Assembly (NCBI GenBank): GCA_907165135.1
Contig: OU015568.1
Span: forward strand, 8,626,501-8,690,500
DNA: 64,000 nt
DNA from: Oikopleura dioica
Taxonomy: Eukaryota; Chordata; Appendicularia; Copelata; Oikopleuridae
Direction of reading: 5' to 3'
Part shown: positions 11,932 through 24,547 of the stretch, piece after piece
Numbering within the stretch: the stretch's first letter is position 1
Layout: each line of letters opens with the position of its first letter
Notes under the pieces: generated by a model
The model's input: only the letters and a program-made list of their open reading frames with translations
Told to the model about the DNA's origin: nothing
Databases searched by the model: none
Position numbers and translations under genes: made by a program

Positions 11932-12397
11932 TTATCGAACAAATTTAAAAATGTCAATGTCATCGCATCGCAGTTCTTTTGGAACATTTTCTTTTTCGAT
12001 CGACATTTTGAAGCCTGCGTTTTTCATTTTCTGGAAGAATTCTTTCACCAGCGGGACCTTTTCTGGCCGATACTCCATGGACATGAAGATCTCGCAGTTT
12101 TCTTTGGCAAGCGATTCTAGTGTCAAAAACAGCCAATTCACAGCAGCTAAATATGAGTCAGTTATAGTTAAAATACGAGTCCTTACGTTCATAGTAAATG
12201 CAATCGGACAAGATAATCATATCGAAAGGAAGCTCGAGTTTCTTGCTCACTTCAGCTGGGGTTTCCTGCTTCTCATTTTCGTCAAAATATCGCCAGTCAA
12301 GACAGAAAGCGTAGACGGGCGAAGACTTTATGAGTTCCTTATTCTGCTCAATATTTTTCTCAATCAAAGAAAAAAGAGCAAGGGATGAGACACATGT
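11932..12397 (-). pseudogene. 5'-truncated METTL21-type lysine methyltransferase
   Basis: Two exons (12187-12397 and 11932-12146, joined across a 40-nt intron) encode about 141 residues resembling the C-terminal half of METTL21-family seven-beta-strand methyltransferases: ALFSLIEKNIEQN, then VYAFCLDWRYF, then MIILSDCIYYE (the family's D-x-I-x-x-D-C-x-Y motif), and a conserved C-terminal strand. The SAM-binding motif I (GxGxG region) should lie upstream, but the 120 bases between here and ELYS hold no matching frame, no GT donor and no in-frame ATG. An acceptor-like TTCTTCTAG precedes 12397, so either a G*-AG junction or trans-splicing was missed, or the gene has lost its first half. The preserved frame and splice sites argue the loss is recent or the piece is still expressed. 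Confidence 0.6.
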
Positions 12398-12461
12398 CTA
12401 GAAGAATCTGCGAAGTTCGCGAATTTCTTCAATAAGGATTTTTAAAGTGAATCTGTGATTA

Positions 12462-12467
12462 TTTATT
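12462..12467 (-). terminator. AATAAA polyadenylation signal of ELYS
   Basis: On the minus strand an AATAAA lies about 52 bases after the ELYS stop and upstream of the methyltransferase fragment, so ELYS probably has its own 3' end. Confidence 0.45.
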
Positions 12468-12519
12468 TCGAAGATTCAAAAGGCAGTGCTATGTAAAATG
12501 TGTTCTAAGTGAGCATAAA

Positions 12520-15500
12520 TTAGTTTTGTGAGCGGGAAGAGCCTCGTCGGGACCTTGAGCTTCGTCTCAGCGGCGTCTGAAGAATAAAAGCTAAAGGTTA
12601 ACAAACTTTGTTTTGCCTACCGTAGGTTCATTTGCAACGAGCTCACTGGTGACGGGTTGCGAGGCTGATTTTCGAGGTGCCTTGGCGGGCGATTGCGCAG
12701 CATCCTCGAGATCATCGACTGAACGCTTTCTTCCGCGCTTACTAGGGGTTCTGAAAGGCATTTGGTTAAATGAAATCAAGGAAGAGGACACTTACGAAAA
12801 CGAAAAGGGAATGGGCTCGACGTTTTCTTGGTCGCCGTCTTTCGGCTGGCTCTTGCTCAGAGCCCGTGGAGGGGAAAAGAGAGGCTCTTCGTTCTCAGGA
12901 ACGGGCTTGAGCGTGAGTGCTTTCGCAGCAGAAGGCTTTCTAGTCCGACGACTAGCACGAGAGCCAGTTGATTTTGTCGACTTGTTAGACCGAGCTGAGC
13001 CGACGGAACTGACAGAAGCATCCGATTCGTTTCCAGACATATCAGATTCAGACTTGTTTCTGATTCGTGAGGAGCGTCTTAGCGGCGTGTCAACTCTAAA
13101 AACAACGGTAATAAAAAAGAAATGATGGTTTTAAGAGTTACCTGGACGGCGGTGAGGACTTTGATTTCTTTGGAGTCGCCGCAGCCTTCTTTTGCTTTTC
13201 GACGGGCTTTGGAGTAGTTCCTCGCTTTCTCGAGCTAGTGCTTGCACGGCTTGATGATCTGCTACTTTGAGCTGCTCCAGGAGCGATTTCGGCCAGCCTG
13301 TCTTCGATGTGTTTTCGGATTTTCTTCTCATACGTCGCTAGAAGAAGAGTTACAAATCGAATCATAAAAACGCATGATTACCTCTGGTAGTTTTCGAAAC
13401 GACTGCCATCTTGTTGAAGAAAACTTTGTGAAGCTTTCGCAGATCTCCGGCTAAATGAAAGTTAGTTTTGAAAATCTCGGATGCGTTCTTACGTTCAGCG
13501 TCCTCAAGCTCGTTAAGTTTCTGAAGAAGTTCAGATTTCGTCAATGCCGATTGCTGATCAACAGGGTTGAAATAATCTTCATCGGCTTTAGTTAGTTCAG
13601 CGACTTCATCGTCAACCGCTTTTCCTTCTTCGTCAGGAGCGGGTAAGTCGTGACTTTCTTTCTCCGCAACTGTTTCTTCCTCTGGCATCTCCAAGACCGG
13701 CTCCAAAGCTGGCATCTCGCTATCAGGTACGATTTCATCCTCGTCACACGATGATTCTAGATACGTGACACCTTCAATTCCCGTTGACAACTTTTTCTTA
13801 CGTTTTACAGGCTCTTGTTGCACCACCGGCTCTTGAACCATTTCAACCTCGACGAAAGGCTCTTCTTCAGGGATGTCTGGCCGATCATTCTCTTTTCCGA
13901 CCACTTCGAATGACTCGACTTCTTTCTCAACGACTTCAGCTAGTTCTTGCTCAAAGTTTTGGCTCATATTTGCATATTTCTTATCGTTCGGTGGTGTGAC
14001 TGGCCCGGTTTGCTCTTCCTCCTCTTCGACCTTCTCAATTTCCGCCTCCGCGTCTTTCTTTTTCTCATTTTGGTCTTCCTTCATTTCTTCCACAACTTTC
14101 AAAGGCTGAGAAGCGCTCATGTGGACGGTATGTCGCCTCAGGAGCAGATGATCTTCTTGTGCCATGCTTTCGGTATCAGAAACAGTCATGCGATCACCAT
14201 CCATCGACGTATCTTTTCGTAATTCTGCTCCGACTCTTTCGACATCCGGGTTCTACAACAAATATGTTAGAAAAGAATCAAATCAAAATTCGTCCTACCT
14301 TGACCATCTCTGGAATGGCGATAATTGATGGATTCTCTTCCAAATCTGAGTCAGTCGGACCCTTTTGAATTTGATCCAGCACTTCGGCTTCTTCCGATTC
14401 CGAGCCATTCTCAGCAGCTTTTTCTTGCGATTCTTGCTTTTCTTGATGCTGGTTCACGCTAGAGACGTCGATGGTTACAGCACCAGTAGTTCCATTGGAA
14501 CTTCTCGAAGATTCATCCTGAACAGCGACCGTTTCAGATTTGTTAGAGTTGACACTGTCAGGTCGGAGCATCGACACATCGGGTGTATCGTAGACAGAAG
14601 CGTTGTTCTGATCAATCTCCTTGTCAAGAGATGTTTGAAGAACACCTTCGTCTTCGCTTTCGTCGATAATTTCAATCGGAGCCTTCTCTTGCGAGTGGGA
14701 ATCGGGGAAGATGCAGCCAGACTGGTGAGAGTCAGTTCCCTCTGTCGAGATATTTGATTCAACTGCTTTTTCGACAGCTGATTCAGAAGACGTACTGGCC
14801 ATAGAAACATCAAGACCGGAGCATTCCATTGAAGATTCTGACTTGAATCGTATTGGACGGACTCGATCCTCGCGCTCGGATTTCTGAGAGTTGGTCAGAG
14901 AGCTCTGAACTGGCTTTGGAGGCAAAGTGAGTTGCTCGTATGAATTCGGCTCTTGAATCAGGTTTTTCATTTGCAATACACTGGGCGACGAAAAGAGGGC
15001 CTGTGCGATGTCGTCTTTTTCCTGGAAGATCGATGAGTTTCTTCGATCGCGCATCATGGGGCTGAAATATGCCTTGGTGGGAGTTTGGAGTCTTTTTCTT
15101 GAGAGCGGGTGGGGCGTTCCTTTGAGAGTAGGCTTTACTGGCATCGGCGATGAAAAGCTGAGAAGCTTTCTATACAAAGAAGTCGACTGATCATCTGGAG
15201 ATCCTTGAAAAACAAGCTGCTGTTCTTCGTAAGAGAGCTGGCAGCTGAATAGTTCTCTGAGAAGTCCCTGTGCTCGGGCATGTTTGACCATGTAAATGAA
15301 GGCGTTTTCCCAGTCCAGTGAAGGATCCTCGGCTCTCGTTTGTTGAATACATCGGACGCATTCGAAAACAAGTTTGTTCGCCAAGTAAATGTCGATCCTT
15401 AGGTAGGTGATCTCAAGCAGTTCCGCTGAGGAGCTCCATTCTGGCGTGTGAATTGAAGAGATCGCAAAGGCTTCTTTGACGTGGTCATTTTCGAGCAAAA

Positions 15501-18059
15501 TCGAGCAAATGCGCGTCCAGTGGTGAGTGAAGACAATTGGCTCGGCTAACCCGCTGTTGAAAGAGTTCACGGCCTCTTTGTAGTAGCCATTATCTAAGAA
15601 CCAGCAGGCCTGAATGTATTTGACGAGTTTACGATTCATGCCGAGTGCGTTGAGCACCGCAAAGATTTGATCTTCCACCGGCGCTTCATTCTTGGTCAGA
15701 TCATTTGTCCGCAGGATATCAAGAATCGCGTAGCACAGAAGTGATCCAGTGATGACAGGACGCACGTCAATGTTTAAAATCAGGTCGATGATGCACTTCA
15801 GCGACTGCGGAGGGTACTGCATCGCTTTATTCCAAGTCTCCAACTCACAATGAGCCACTTTTTCAACCATTTTGACGACCAAATCGATCATTAGCGCGTC
15901 TTCTTTGCCGTTTCGATGTCTGCCGTAAATGTTCCTGATGCATTCGTAGTTCCAGCCGAAGTTGGAGCGATCCTCAGTTTCGGGCAACATAGAGCTTTTC
16001 ACGAGAAAAGCGAGGACATCTGCATACTTTTGATTGATTTGGCAACCTCGTGTCAAATAATCTTCAGCGTTCGAAATCGTCAAGTAGAATCGATGAAGAT
16101 CGAAGAAAAGCTGCTCGATAACTTTTAGCTGCTTCCAAGTTTCTCGCCTGTTGAATCGTTGCTCAGTTCGCATTACAGGAACGTACAGTATCGCGATGAG
16201 CTTGTTGAATCGCTTCTTGATGCGCTTTATGTTCTCTTTGCCCCACAGATATGCCTTTGACTTTTCATTATCTGTTGCAGATTCGCCATAGAATTTAGTC
16301 AAGTCGTCAAGATGACCAAAATACAGCGCGCTGGTGAGGATACTGTCGACCTTTTCATCGTAAGACAAGTTCGTAATGGCGTCCATTATCGAATACGTAT
16401 CCTTGTAGCCTCCACTGATCTTTTTTACTTGATTCAGCGTCAGTCGCGCAAACTCAAGCTCTTTGTGAACCTCGTTAGCCGACTCCTCCATGTTTCCGAG
16501 CTTCTTGAGTAGCCTTAGCGCCGTGTTTTGCCGACTATGGACGATGTTCTCTTCGTAGAAATTGTCGATGATCGCGTCCAGTGTGAATGTTATGCTCTCA
16601 GGCTCCGTCGGATCCTCCACGTGGCATTCGGTCATCATCAGCGGCCCACCGCGGTCGGAGCACTCGAAATGTTTCAGAAACTTCGACTGGATTCTGATGT
16701 CCTCTGGCTTTTCAACCGAAATGTTGAGAATTGAAAAGAATCGACGATCCCATTTCGACTTTGATCCCAAACTCGCAGGACAGCGCGCGTTGTAGTATCC
16801 ATTGAGCTCGAACATGTAAATGCGGAATTTGTCTTCCTCGACGCCGAAAAATACGTAGCTCTCGCTGGGAGTGGCATAAATATCTGCATCTTCCCAACTA
16901 TCGGAATCAGATGGATGCTCGTGGAAGTTTTCGACGGCAAAGGCGCTAGAGAAAATAATGTTAAAAACTATTTGAGACTCGAATCAAAGAAGAGAGAAAT
17001 CTATTCTTAGTAAGAATCACTTACCTTGTGAGTTTTCCCTGTTGCCAAAACGAGAATCTATGTCCGACGCTCACCAACTCATCGTAAAACATCCTCCTTT
17101 CCTTTTCTTCAATTTTCGTCGGATGCCGCCTTCGAAATTCCAACGCAAACATCTCTAGCTGCACCTGCTCGTCTAACTGCGAGCACTGCCACATGTAGCA
17201 CACTTTCTTCGGGTCGTTTCCAGGCTCTTGGATGATGATCCGATTGATGACGCCGTACTCTTCGTCTTCATTTGGACTCTCGTGGATCGACCTCATTTCT
17301 TTCAGCGCGTAAAAGCTCACAACTCCGTCCTCGTAGCCTATTAGCAGTAGTGACTGTTGGACAGCGACTGTGAGTGTGGAAATGGCCGCGTCTTGCGATC
17401 TACGATGGTTTCCCTCGAAGACAGCTGGGCAGGAGTCGGATTTGTAGAGATCGTTTCTTACTTCTGAAATGACGTCTACGTCCAGGTATTCCAAGTCTGT
17501 GAGCGCAGGAGACATACGATGATCTTCACCGATATTTAAATCGACAAAGAGGATGTTTCCAGAACTGGTTGCGAAAACAGCAAGTCCGTGGAAGTCGATC
17601 AGATCTGGATGAAGGGCAGCTTTGTGAGACAGCGTTGGGCGAAGGAAAACGGGGCGAATGTGAGTGACGGTTTCGGAGCTTATTTTGAATTTTCGGATCG
17701 CCGTCAACGATTTGTTCAATGAGAGCAGGTGCACTTCCCCACAGTGGTCGGTTTTTCTACTCTCGAAGGCGCAGAAGATGATTTTTTCATCTTCCCATGG
17801 CTCGATTACTAAGAATTTCTTAATAGAACAGTCTAGGAGTTTACACACCTGTTATCCTTCCTGGCAGTGTAATGGTTCTAAGACAGGAACCATTCTTTGA
17901 AAGAAACAGTCGCACTTTTGAATCCTCGTCATACTGGATCACATACTTCCCACATATGAAGCTCTTTTGATTTTTATCCGATTTCGATGTCGCGAGCGTG
18001 CACGACTTTAAATTTACAATGTCCGGCGTCCTACGCAATGTTGCATTGATAGCTTCCAT
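12520..18059 (-). CDS. AHCTF1: ELYS / MEL-28 nucleoporin
   Basis: Nine exons (17849-18059, 17025-17808, 14299-16945, 13493-14252, 13382-13450, 13142-13337, 12796-13095, 12621-12750, 12520-12576) give 1717 residues (human ELYS about 2266). The N-terminus is a seven-bladed-propeller type region with LPGRITV and EPGNDPKKVCYMW, both close to vertebrate ELYS. It is followed by a long helical ELYS domain (roughly residues 450-900, for example LLCYAILDILRTND). Then comes an acidic low-complexity stretch and a short basic C-terminus with repeated TPLRRSSR blocks and an AT-hook-like KRGRKR. ELYS binds nucleosomes at the end of mitosis and recruits the NUP107-160 complex. The basic tail fits chromatin binding. 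Some exon pairs depend on phase alone. MORC follows upstream on the same strand with a 240-base gap. Confidence 0.9.
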
Positions 18060-18298
18060 TCAATCTAAAAAGAATACGGGCTTTAGCAACGCTAGAGTTT
18101 GAACTAGAAGATTTTTTTTTCGAGTGTGAAGGTCTCAGGCACATATCTTTTTATCAGTGTAAGAATATTAGCTTTTTAATTTCAACCTTTGCGTGGGAAA
18201 ATTTGGGAATAATATCGTATAAAAATGGAGCAAGAAGCAATAGAATTATGGCAGTAGTTAGGTCTTATTTGGGAAACATGTGATAGCATTATTATGAA

Positions 18299-21200
18299 TT
18301 ATTTGTTTTTGCTATATTTTTTGATCTCCTCGCCGATCTTGTTGTCCACGCCCTTGATTTTTTGAATCAGCTCTTTTTGATCGCTGGTGGATTGAATGAG
18401 ATCGAAGACTTCTCTGAGCAGTTCGCGTTTCGCAGTTGCTACTTTTTTCTTCCCTGCTCGGGCCATCGTGTCTTTCAGGTCCTGAACAATTAGTTAGTTG
18501 TGTAACTGATAGGAATGGCCTCTTACCAAGGTGTAAGCCTTTCGCCACGCATCCTCCTTCTCCTTGAATTCATCAAGATTCCAGGAGTCGATATCCTTGT
18601 GGCATAGGCCGGGCTTGTCCCTCCAGCTTGACGGGAAGAAATTCTTCACCGTTTGATGGAGCTTTTTCATGTACTCCTTCTCTCTCTTCTCTACTCTCTC
18701 TCGTGCAGCCTTTTCTTTTTCAACAGTGCGCTCGAGTTCTAGCAAACGCTCCTCGAAGTTTTCCTCCGATTCTTTGCGATGCCGGCGCTTTGGCTACAGA
18801 AAAAGGGTCAGTAAAACCTTTTTGGAATCAAGGCAGACTCACCGGTGGGCTCTTTCCTCCATAATCGCTGTTGTCTTCTTCCGAGCTGTCACCAATCACT
18901 GCTCTGTGTCGATCAAAGCCAGAAGTCACCTCTGCTCCTACTGGCCCATGTCCAGAGCGTCTCTTTCTCAAGTTTCTCTTTCTGACAATAGGCTCGTCGT
19001 CCTCAGAATCCGAAATAATTCGACCTCGGTTCTGAATCGGTGCGTCGCGAATCACTGGCGGTGCTTTTCCACTCGCACTTGTCGTAGCGCCGTTGCCGTT
19101 TTCGCTTGTCTTGGCAGATGGCCGTTGGATTTTTCGACGCTCGGGAGAAACGGCGACTTCTTCGACATCGCGCGATTCCTTTTTGATTACGGGCAACATC
19201 TCGAGCGATTTCGTTGTGATGACTTCTTCGGCGTTTTTGCAGCTGTTGTATTTCTGAACGAAATAATAAATAAACATAAATATCTTTGGTTAAGAAAATT
19301 CTCTTTACAAAGTAATAAGAAAGTCGCTAGAAATTAGCACTTGGCTCGCACACACAAAGTGGGATTTACTTCTGGGTGACAAGAATGGCTTGACCAACGC
19401 TTGACTGAGAGTACTTACAGGATCGGTCAAATCCATGCAGATGAAATAGGCAGGATTCGCATCGTCTGGATTATTGACTTTTCGGAACTTGCCGCAGTCA
19501 TCTCTCGTGCACCGGAAAAATGGAGGTTGAGCCTTTAAAAATGTTGAAAAGAGTAGGTCGAGAAGTGCTTTTTACCTTCTCAACCGCCCGGTTTGTCGCC
19601 TGGGTTTCCTGTCTCTCGCACAATGGATCGCTGGTGGGGTAGCCGAACTGGCACCACTGCTCGAACTCGATTTTGATTCGCTTGTGGTAATCGTGCGCGC
19701 GATCTTGGCACAACTTCACAAGAGTCCTGAATTCAAAATTGATCATTCCATAAAACAACCAATAAAGTAATAAACATACAATCAAACGTACCTAAACTCT
19801 CTATCATCCGCGAATCGCTGCTTGCTCATGCTCGGCTGCATCAACGCTGCTGGAACATCCACCGCCGCCAAAACACCAAGAGGCCATTTCGCCATTTCCG
19901 GTCCTTCGACTTCAACGATGAGGCGATTTTTAGAGAAGATTCGGATCCCGGATTTTTGTCGCTCGCGGATGTTGTAGCCGAGGGTGAGGGTGAAATCGGT
20001 GACATTGGAGATTTTTTCCTTTTGCTTGATTTCCAGGTCGAAGCGGCGAATGTCACTCTCGTACTTGTCGACTGTCATGTTGAGCTTGCGAATTTGCTGG
20101 AGAGAGCTAGCGTTGGTGGACCCTTCTTTCGTCAAAGTGGCGATCTGAAAATGAGTTAATCAAGATTATAGATCCGTGGGTAAGTTTAGAAGATTAATCA
20201 GATTTCGTTTAGTTTCCGGCGAACTATCTTTAAAAAAGCCCAAGTTTCGTACGAAGGAAAAAAGTTTACTGTGCTTACCTCAGATTTGACTTTCTTGATC
20301 TTGTTCAATTTCTTCTTTTTCTGCTCTGTCAAGTCTGCGATTTTAGACTTAGCCGTCGATCGGAATTTGCCCTTTGGAAGATTGTATTTGCGTCTTTCGT
20401 ACATCAGATCGTAGATTCGAGTTGGGCGGATAAATTCGCCGCGGAGGAAGACTTGCATCTTAGGCTTAAGAATATGATGAAAAAGACGAAAAAAGCGTGA
20501 ATTCACCTTGAGGTAGAGGGTTGAGAGGTATTCTTTGAGAGATTTCGCCGCGTTTCCATGATCTCCAACATCGTGAATGTCGTTGTCGTCCAGCTCAGCG
20601 TTCAATTCTGGCTCGCCACTTTCATTCAGGTTGAGCTGGTAAAGAATGATGATGGTTCCTTGGCTTTCCAGGCCATAAAATTGCTCTAGAATGGAATTTT
20701 ATTTGAAGAATCTTCAAAGAAAGGACTAAAACTAGGTTTCTTACCAAGAAGAGTTTCCTCGTTGGAGAAGGGCGAGTAGCTCGTGATAAGATCGACTTCT
20801 GTCTCGTGTCGCATCTTTTCGTCTTTTTCTGGCTTTGATGGATCGTAAATGGGGCGATAGTTGACCGACCCGTCGCTTTCGTAGACCATCTTCCAGCTCG
20901 GCAGAGGGCAGATTACTTCGTTCTGAAAAAAAAGGAGACATTCTAGCACTGGAAGAGGAGATAACTCTTACATTTTCATTCTCATATCCAGCATGAGAGG
21001 ATTTAATGAATGTTTGAGAGATCATGAGTGCGGAGAGCTCGTCATCTTTGATCGACAAGACGAGGCAGTCGTTTCCAACTCTCATCGAGCCAGATTTTAA
21101 CCCGTTGCCGTACATGCCGATCATTTCTGGGTTGTCGTTCTTGCTCGAGTAGCCATAAGCGATGACGTTGAACATTTCTTTCGACGTCATTCCGCAGCTA

Positions 21201-22428
21201 GAAAAAAAAGGAGTAGAAAAGAGGATTACAGATAGGGGACATACCCTAGATCGCGGAAATAAATGTAATTTTTTCCTTGAAGATTTTCGTTTTCTTCCAC
21301 GCTTTTTATGTCGATCTCGAGTTTTGGGGAACCAGAGTCACTGAACAGAAATAAGTCAGTGACATTCGATTGAAATGGGGAGAAAAGAGTGTACTTACTA
21401 TGCATTGTCGACGATTTCAGCGATGGCTCCAAAGACGGACTCATGAGTAGACGCGTTTGACTCAAGAAACGCAGTTGTCAACCGCGCCCGTGGAATCAAC
21501 TCCATCGCCCGAAAGAATTCCTCTTCGCTGTCTGAAAATCAAAATGATATGAATTTGATTTCAAGGTACAAATCAGGTAGTTACTTCTAATGAAAATCTC
21601 TCTTTTCTTCAATGTTTTTCTATTTTAGTTTTAAAAAGGAAGTTCTCTGTAGCCGATACAGTAGGTTCATTTCCTACGCCTTTTTCTCTAACAGACAGAA
21701 TACTAAAAAAGGGAAATTTGTAAAATTGGCGCGCACAGTTTTTTGCGCCGAATTGGCCAAGGCGCTGGGACAGAAGCCAATCAGCGCTGCGCTATTTTTT
21801 CCTTTAGGGACGGAAAATCGCGCTCTCGCGCTGCAGCTGATCATCGCGAAATCGGGACTCTAAGAGTAGATTGCCGGAATTGACAACTCAAACAAGCGGA
21901 TAGGCCGATTTCTGACAAGTACCAATCGACCCAATCTGATTGTTTTTTCTATCAGATGTTAACCCTTTTTATGATAATTAAAAAAAAAAGTTAGTCGTTA
22001 CCTTAAAAATCTAGCTTTTTAAAAAATACGAGCTCTCGAATCTCTTACGGTGATCGACTGAAGAAAGTCGTGAAAATATCGGACAGCTGAAATAAAATCT
22101 AGAAAGTTTCAATGACCTCTTCGATCGCGATTCTGGAATGAGCATTTTTTACCTTTTGAATCTTTCTTGTTCTGGTTGACCTGTTCGTCCATCTCCAGCA
22201 GCGTCAAAATATCAATCGGTTCATCATGTCTTACTGTACGAATCAAGTCCAAAATGGGAATATCATCCGAATCTGAAGCATTTCCGCCAGCGCGGCCATC
22301 ATCAGTTTCCTCCTCATCACTTGTAAAAGCTACAGTGATCTTTAGGTTCCGACATGGGTCTTCATCCCTCTTTTGAATCGTCGAGTTCGACACCTCTACT
22401 TGTTCCTTGGATCCCAGGGATTCCAAAT
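18299..22428 (-). CDS. MORC-family GHKL ATPase, MORC2-like, 5' end uncertain
   Basis: Thirteen exons: 22153-22428, 21399-21531, 21245-21340, 20972-21197, 20745-20922, 20507-20685, 20279-20458, 19792-20144, 19576-19726, 19419-19532, 18843-19253, 18527-18793, 18299-18481. About 914 residues result. GHKL motifs are present: AEIVDNA (N box), DLGCGM and GMYGNGLKSGSMRVG. An S5-fold half follows, with a coiled-coil insertion around the KKKKLNKIKKVKSE stretch as in MORC2. A degenerate CW zinc finger (FRCTRDDCGKFRK...FICMD) has Phe where the family has Trp. The C-terminus is coiled coil. MORC proteins compact and silence chromatin. The first exon has no ATG; translation may instead start at the ATG at 21503-21505, just inside the second exon, after a 621-nt intron with promoter-like motifs. 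The first exon lies partly in the inverted repeat. Confidence 0.85.
21721..21792 (-). promoter_or_regulatory. CCAAT/E2F-like cluster in the first MORC intron
   Basis: Within 72 bases there are two ATTGG/CCAAT boxes (about 21752 and 21777), E2F-like TTTTGCGCC (21741) and ATTGGCGCGC (21725), and a GC-rich core in otherwise AT-rich sequence. It lies about 220 bases upstream of the alternative MORC start at 21505. This is pattern evidence for an internal promoter, not proof. Confidence 0.35.
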
Positions 22429-22699
22429 CTGGAAAAAAAGTAGGGGTTGGTCACGTGTTTTGGCTCGAAATCGGCGATTTTTCATTTTGGGCCGGAGGAT
22501 TTTCACAAGTTTGTTAAACAATCCTCTGCCTCAGGCAAAACGGAGGTAACCAATGAAAAGAGCGCCCTTTTTTACCCTAGAATCCACCTTCAAACCTTCC
22601 GGCCTCGCTCTCATATCCCTAGAATGAACAAAAGTTTGGAACTTTCTTGTTTGTCGGAAAACACTGAGCGGAGGACTTTCGCTGGTGGAAGACCTCCTG

Positions 22700-23235
22700 G
22701 AAGACCAATATTAAAATAAATGAATAAATGACCTTCCTCGGTCAGTAAATGGCCACTTGAGGTCAACTTCGGTCACTTTGTGCCGGAGGACCTTCCGGAG
22801 GACCCCTCTGATGGAAGACAAGCTGGTGGAAGACCAAGATTTAAAAACAAAAAAGAAATAAAATAAAGAGCTATGATTGGCTTGTTATTGCCGCTTATGG
22901 CCAATTTCGGCCGTTTTCTGCCGGAGGACCTCCCGGAGGACCTCCTTACTGGAAGACCAACTGCTGGAAGACCAATATAAAAAAAATAAATAAATAGCCT
23001 TGCTTGGTCACATATTGCCACATTTGGCCAACTTCGGCCGCTTTCTGCCGGAGAACCTCCCGGAGGACTCACTTACTGGAAGACAAACTGCTGGAAGACC
23101 AATATAAAAAAAATAAATAAATAGCCTTGCTTGGTCACATATTGCCACATTTGGCCAACTTCCGCCGCTTTCCGCCGGAGGACCTCCCGGAGGACTCACT
23201 AACTGGAAGACCAACTGCTTGTAAACTTGTTGGGA
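22700..23235. repeat. left-arm 125-138-bp degenerate tandem repeat, about 4 copies
   Basis: Blocks beginning GCCGGAGGAC recur at about 22782, 22920, 23048 and 23173. Each is followed by variants of CTGGAAGACCAACTGCTGG, an A/T-rich segment (AATATAAAAAAAATAAATAAA) split across the unit, and TTGGCCAACTTCGGCCG. Copies 3 and 4 are closest. The same set is mirrored in the right arm (about 25880-26420). Confidence 0.8.
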
Positions 23236-23271
23236 ATGAATCTGTCTGGGATAAAGACACGCAAGCACATA

Positions 23272-23963
23272 CAATTCAGTCAGGCAGGGGGCCAAGCCGA
23301 CCCGTAGGGGAGGCCACGCCTGTTTATTGAATTCAGTCAGGGACAGGGCGAAGCCGACCCGAAGGGGAGGCCACGCCTGTTTATTCAATTCAGTCAAGGA
23401 CAGGGCGAAGCCGACCCGAAGGGGAGGCCACGCCAGTTTATTCAATTCAGTCAAGGACAGGGCGAAGCCGACCCGAAGGGGAGGCCACGCCTGTTTATTC
23501 AATCCAGTCAGGGACAGGGCGAAGCCGACCCGAAGGGGAGGCCATGCCTGTTTATTCAATCCAGTCAGGGACAGGGCGAAGCCGACCCGAAGGGGAGGCC
23601 ACGCCAGTTGATTCAATTCAGTCAGGGACAGGGCGAAGCCGACCCGAAGGGGAGGCCATGTCTGTTTATTCAATCCAGTCAGGGACAGGGCGAAGCCGAC
23701 CCGAAGGGGAGGCAACGCCTGTTTATTCAATTCAGTCAGGGACAGGGCAAAGCCGACCCGAAGGGGAGGCCATGCCTGTTAATTCAATTCAGTCAGGGAC
23801 AGGGCGAAGCCGACCCGAAGGGGAGGCCATGCTTTTCATTCAATTCAGTCAGGGACAGGGCGAAGCCGACCCGAAGGGAGGCCACGCCGAGTTATTCGAT
23901 TCAATCAGAGAGAGAATGTAGCTGACCCAAAAGAGAGGCCACGCCCGTTTGTAAAATTAAGTC
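23272..23963. repeat. left 57-bp tandem array, about 12 copies
   Basis: The unit is 57 bp with core CAGGGCGAAGCCGACCCG then AAGGGGAGGCC, recurring at 23344, 23401, 23458 and 23515. Because 57 is 19 codons and the unit lacks stops in several frames, it produces long but spurious reading frames on both strands. The last copy or two, near 23900-23960, are diverged. Confidence 0.95.
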
Positions 23964-24547
23964 AGTTATTCTCTCTCGTGCTCGATGCTAGTGTTATTAG
24001 CTTCGCTAACTCTCTCCTTTTTCTGACTACAATAAATGCTAAGCTTATAACCCTAAACTTAATCTTAGATTAAACTCAACTACATTGCACCGCGGTTTAA
24101 AATCATTGACGAGGCTGAGAAATTATTCTTTATGTCGATTTTATTGCAGGATTGTAGAATCTGGACGTACAGGGCAGTATTTAAAATCTGAGAATATTAA
24201 AATTGATTTAAGCCCGAGTTTCTTGCTTCGAAGAGTTAAGCGCAGACCGGGCGGGCGCTCTCGCGAGTCGAGCGAATCTCGGGCCTGGGGCCTATTTCCG
24301 ATCGTCGACGAATCACGGCGCATTTGCGAGTTACTAACACTATCATCGAGAAAAAAGTAATAGAAAGAATTAATTTATCTAGACACTATGGTCAAGCTAT
24401 CTTCGTCCAAGAAATCGTGTTCATTTATACTTAATCGCATATTGTGAGAGCAAGGTTGGAATTTCTATAAATTAACTAGGGACCTTAGACGCATATGAAT
24501 TAAATTATTTTAAATGTGTCCGGGGAGAGCGAATATAGCAAAATCCG
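23964..24547. other. central spacer of the inverted repeat
   Basis: About 585 bases separate the two 57-bp arrays and are not mirrored. They contain a GC-rich patch at 24240-24330 (with GGGCGGGCGCTCTCGCGAG) and otherwise AT-rich sequence. The longest frames are 60-91 residues without recognisable motifs. I see no transposase or RNA gene. Confidence 0.5.
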
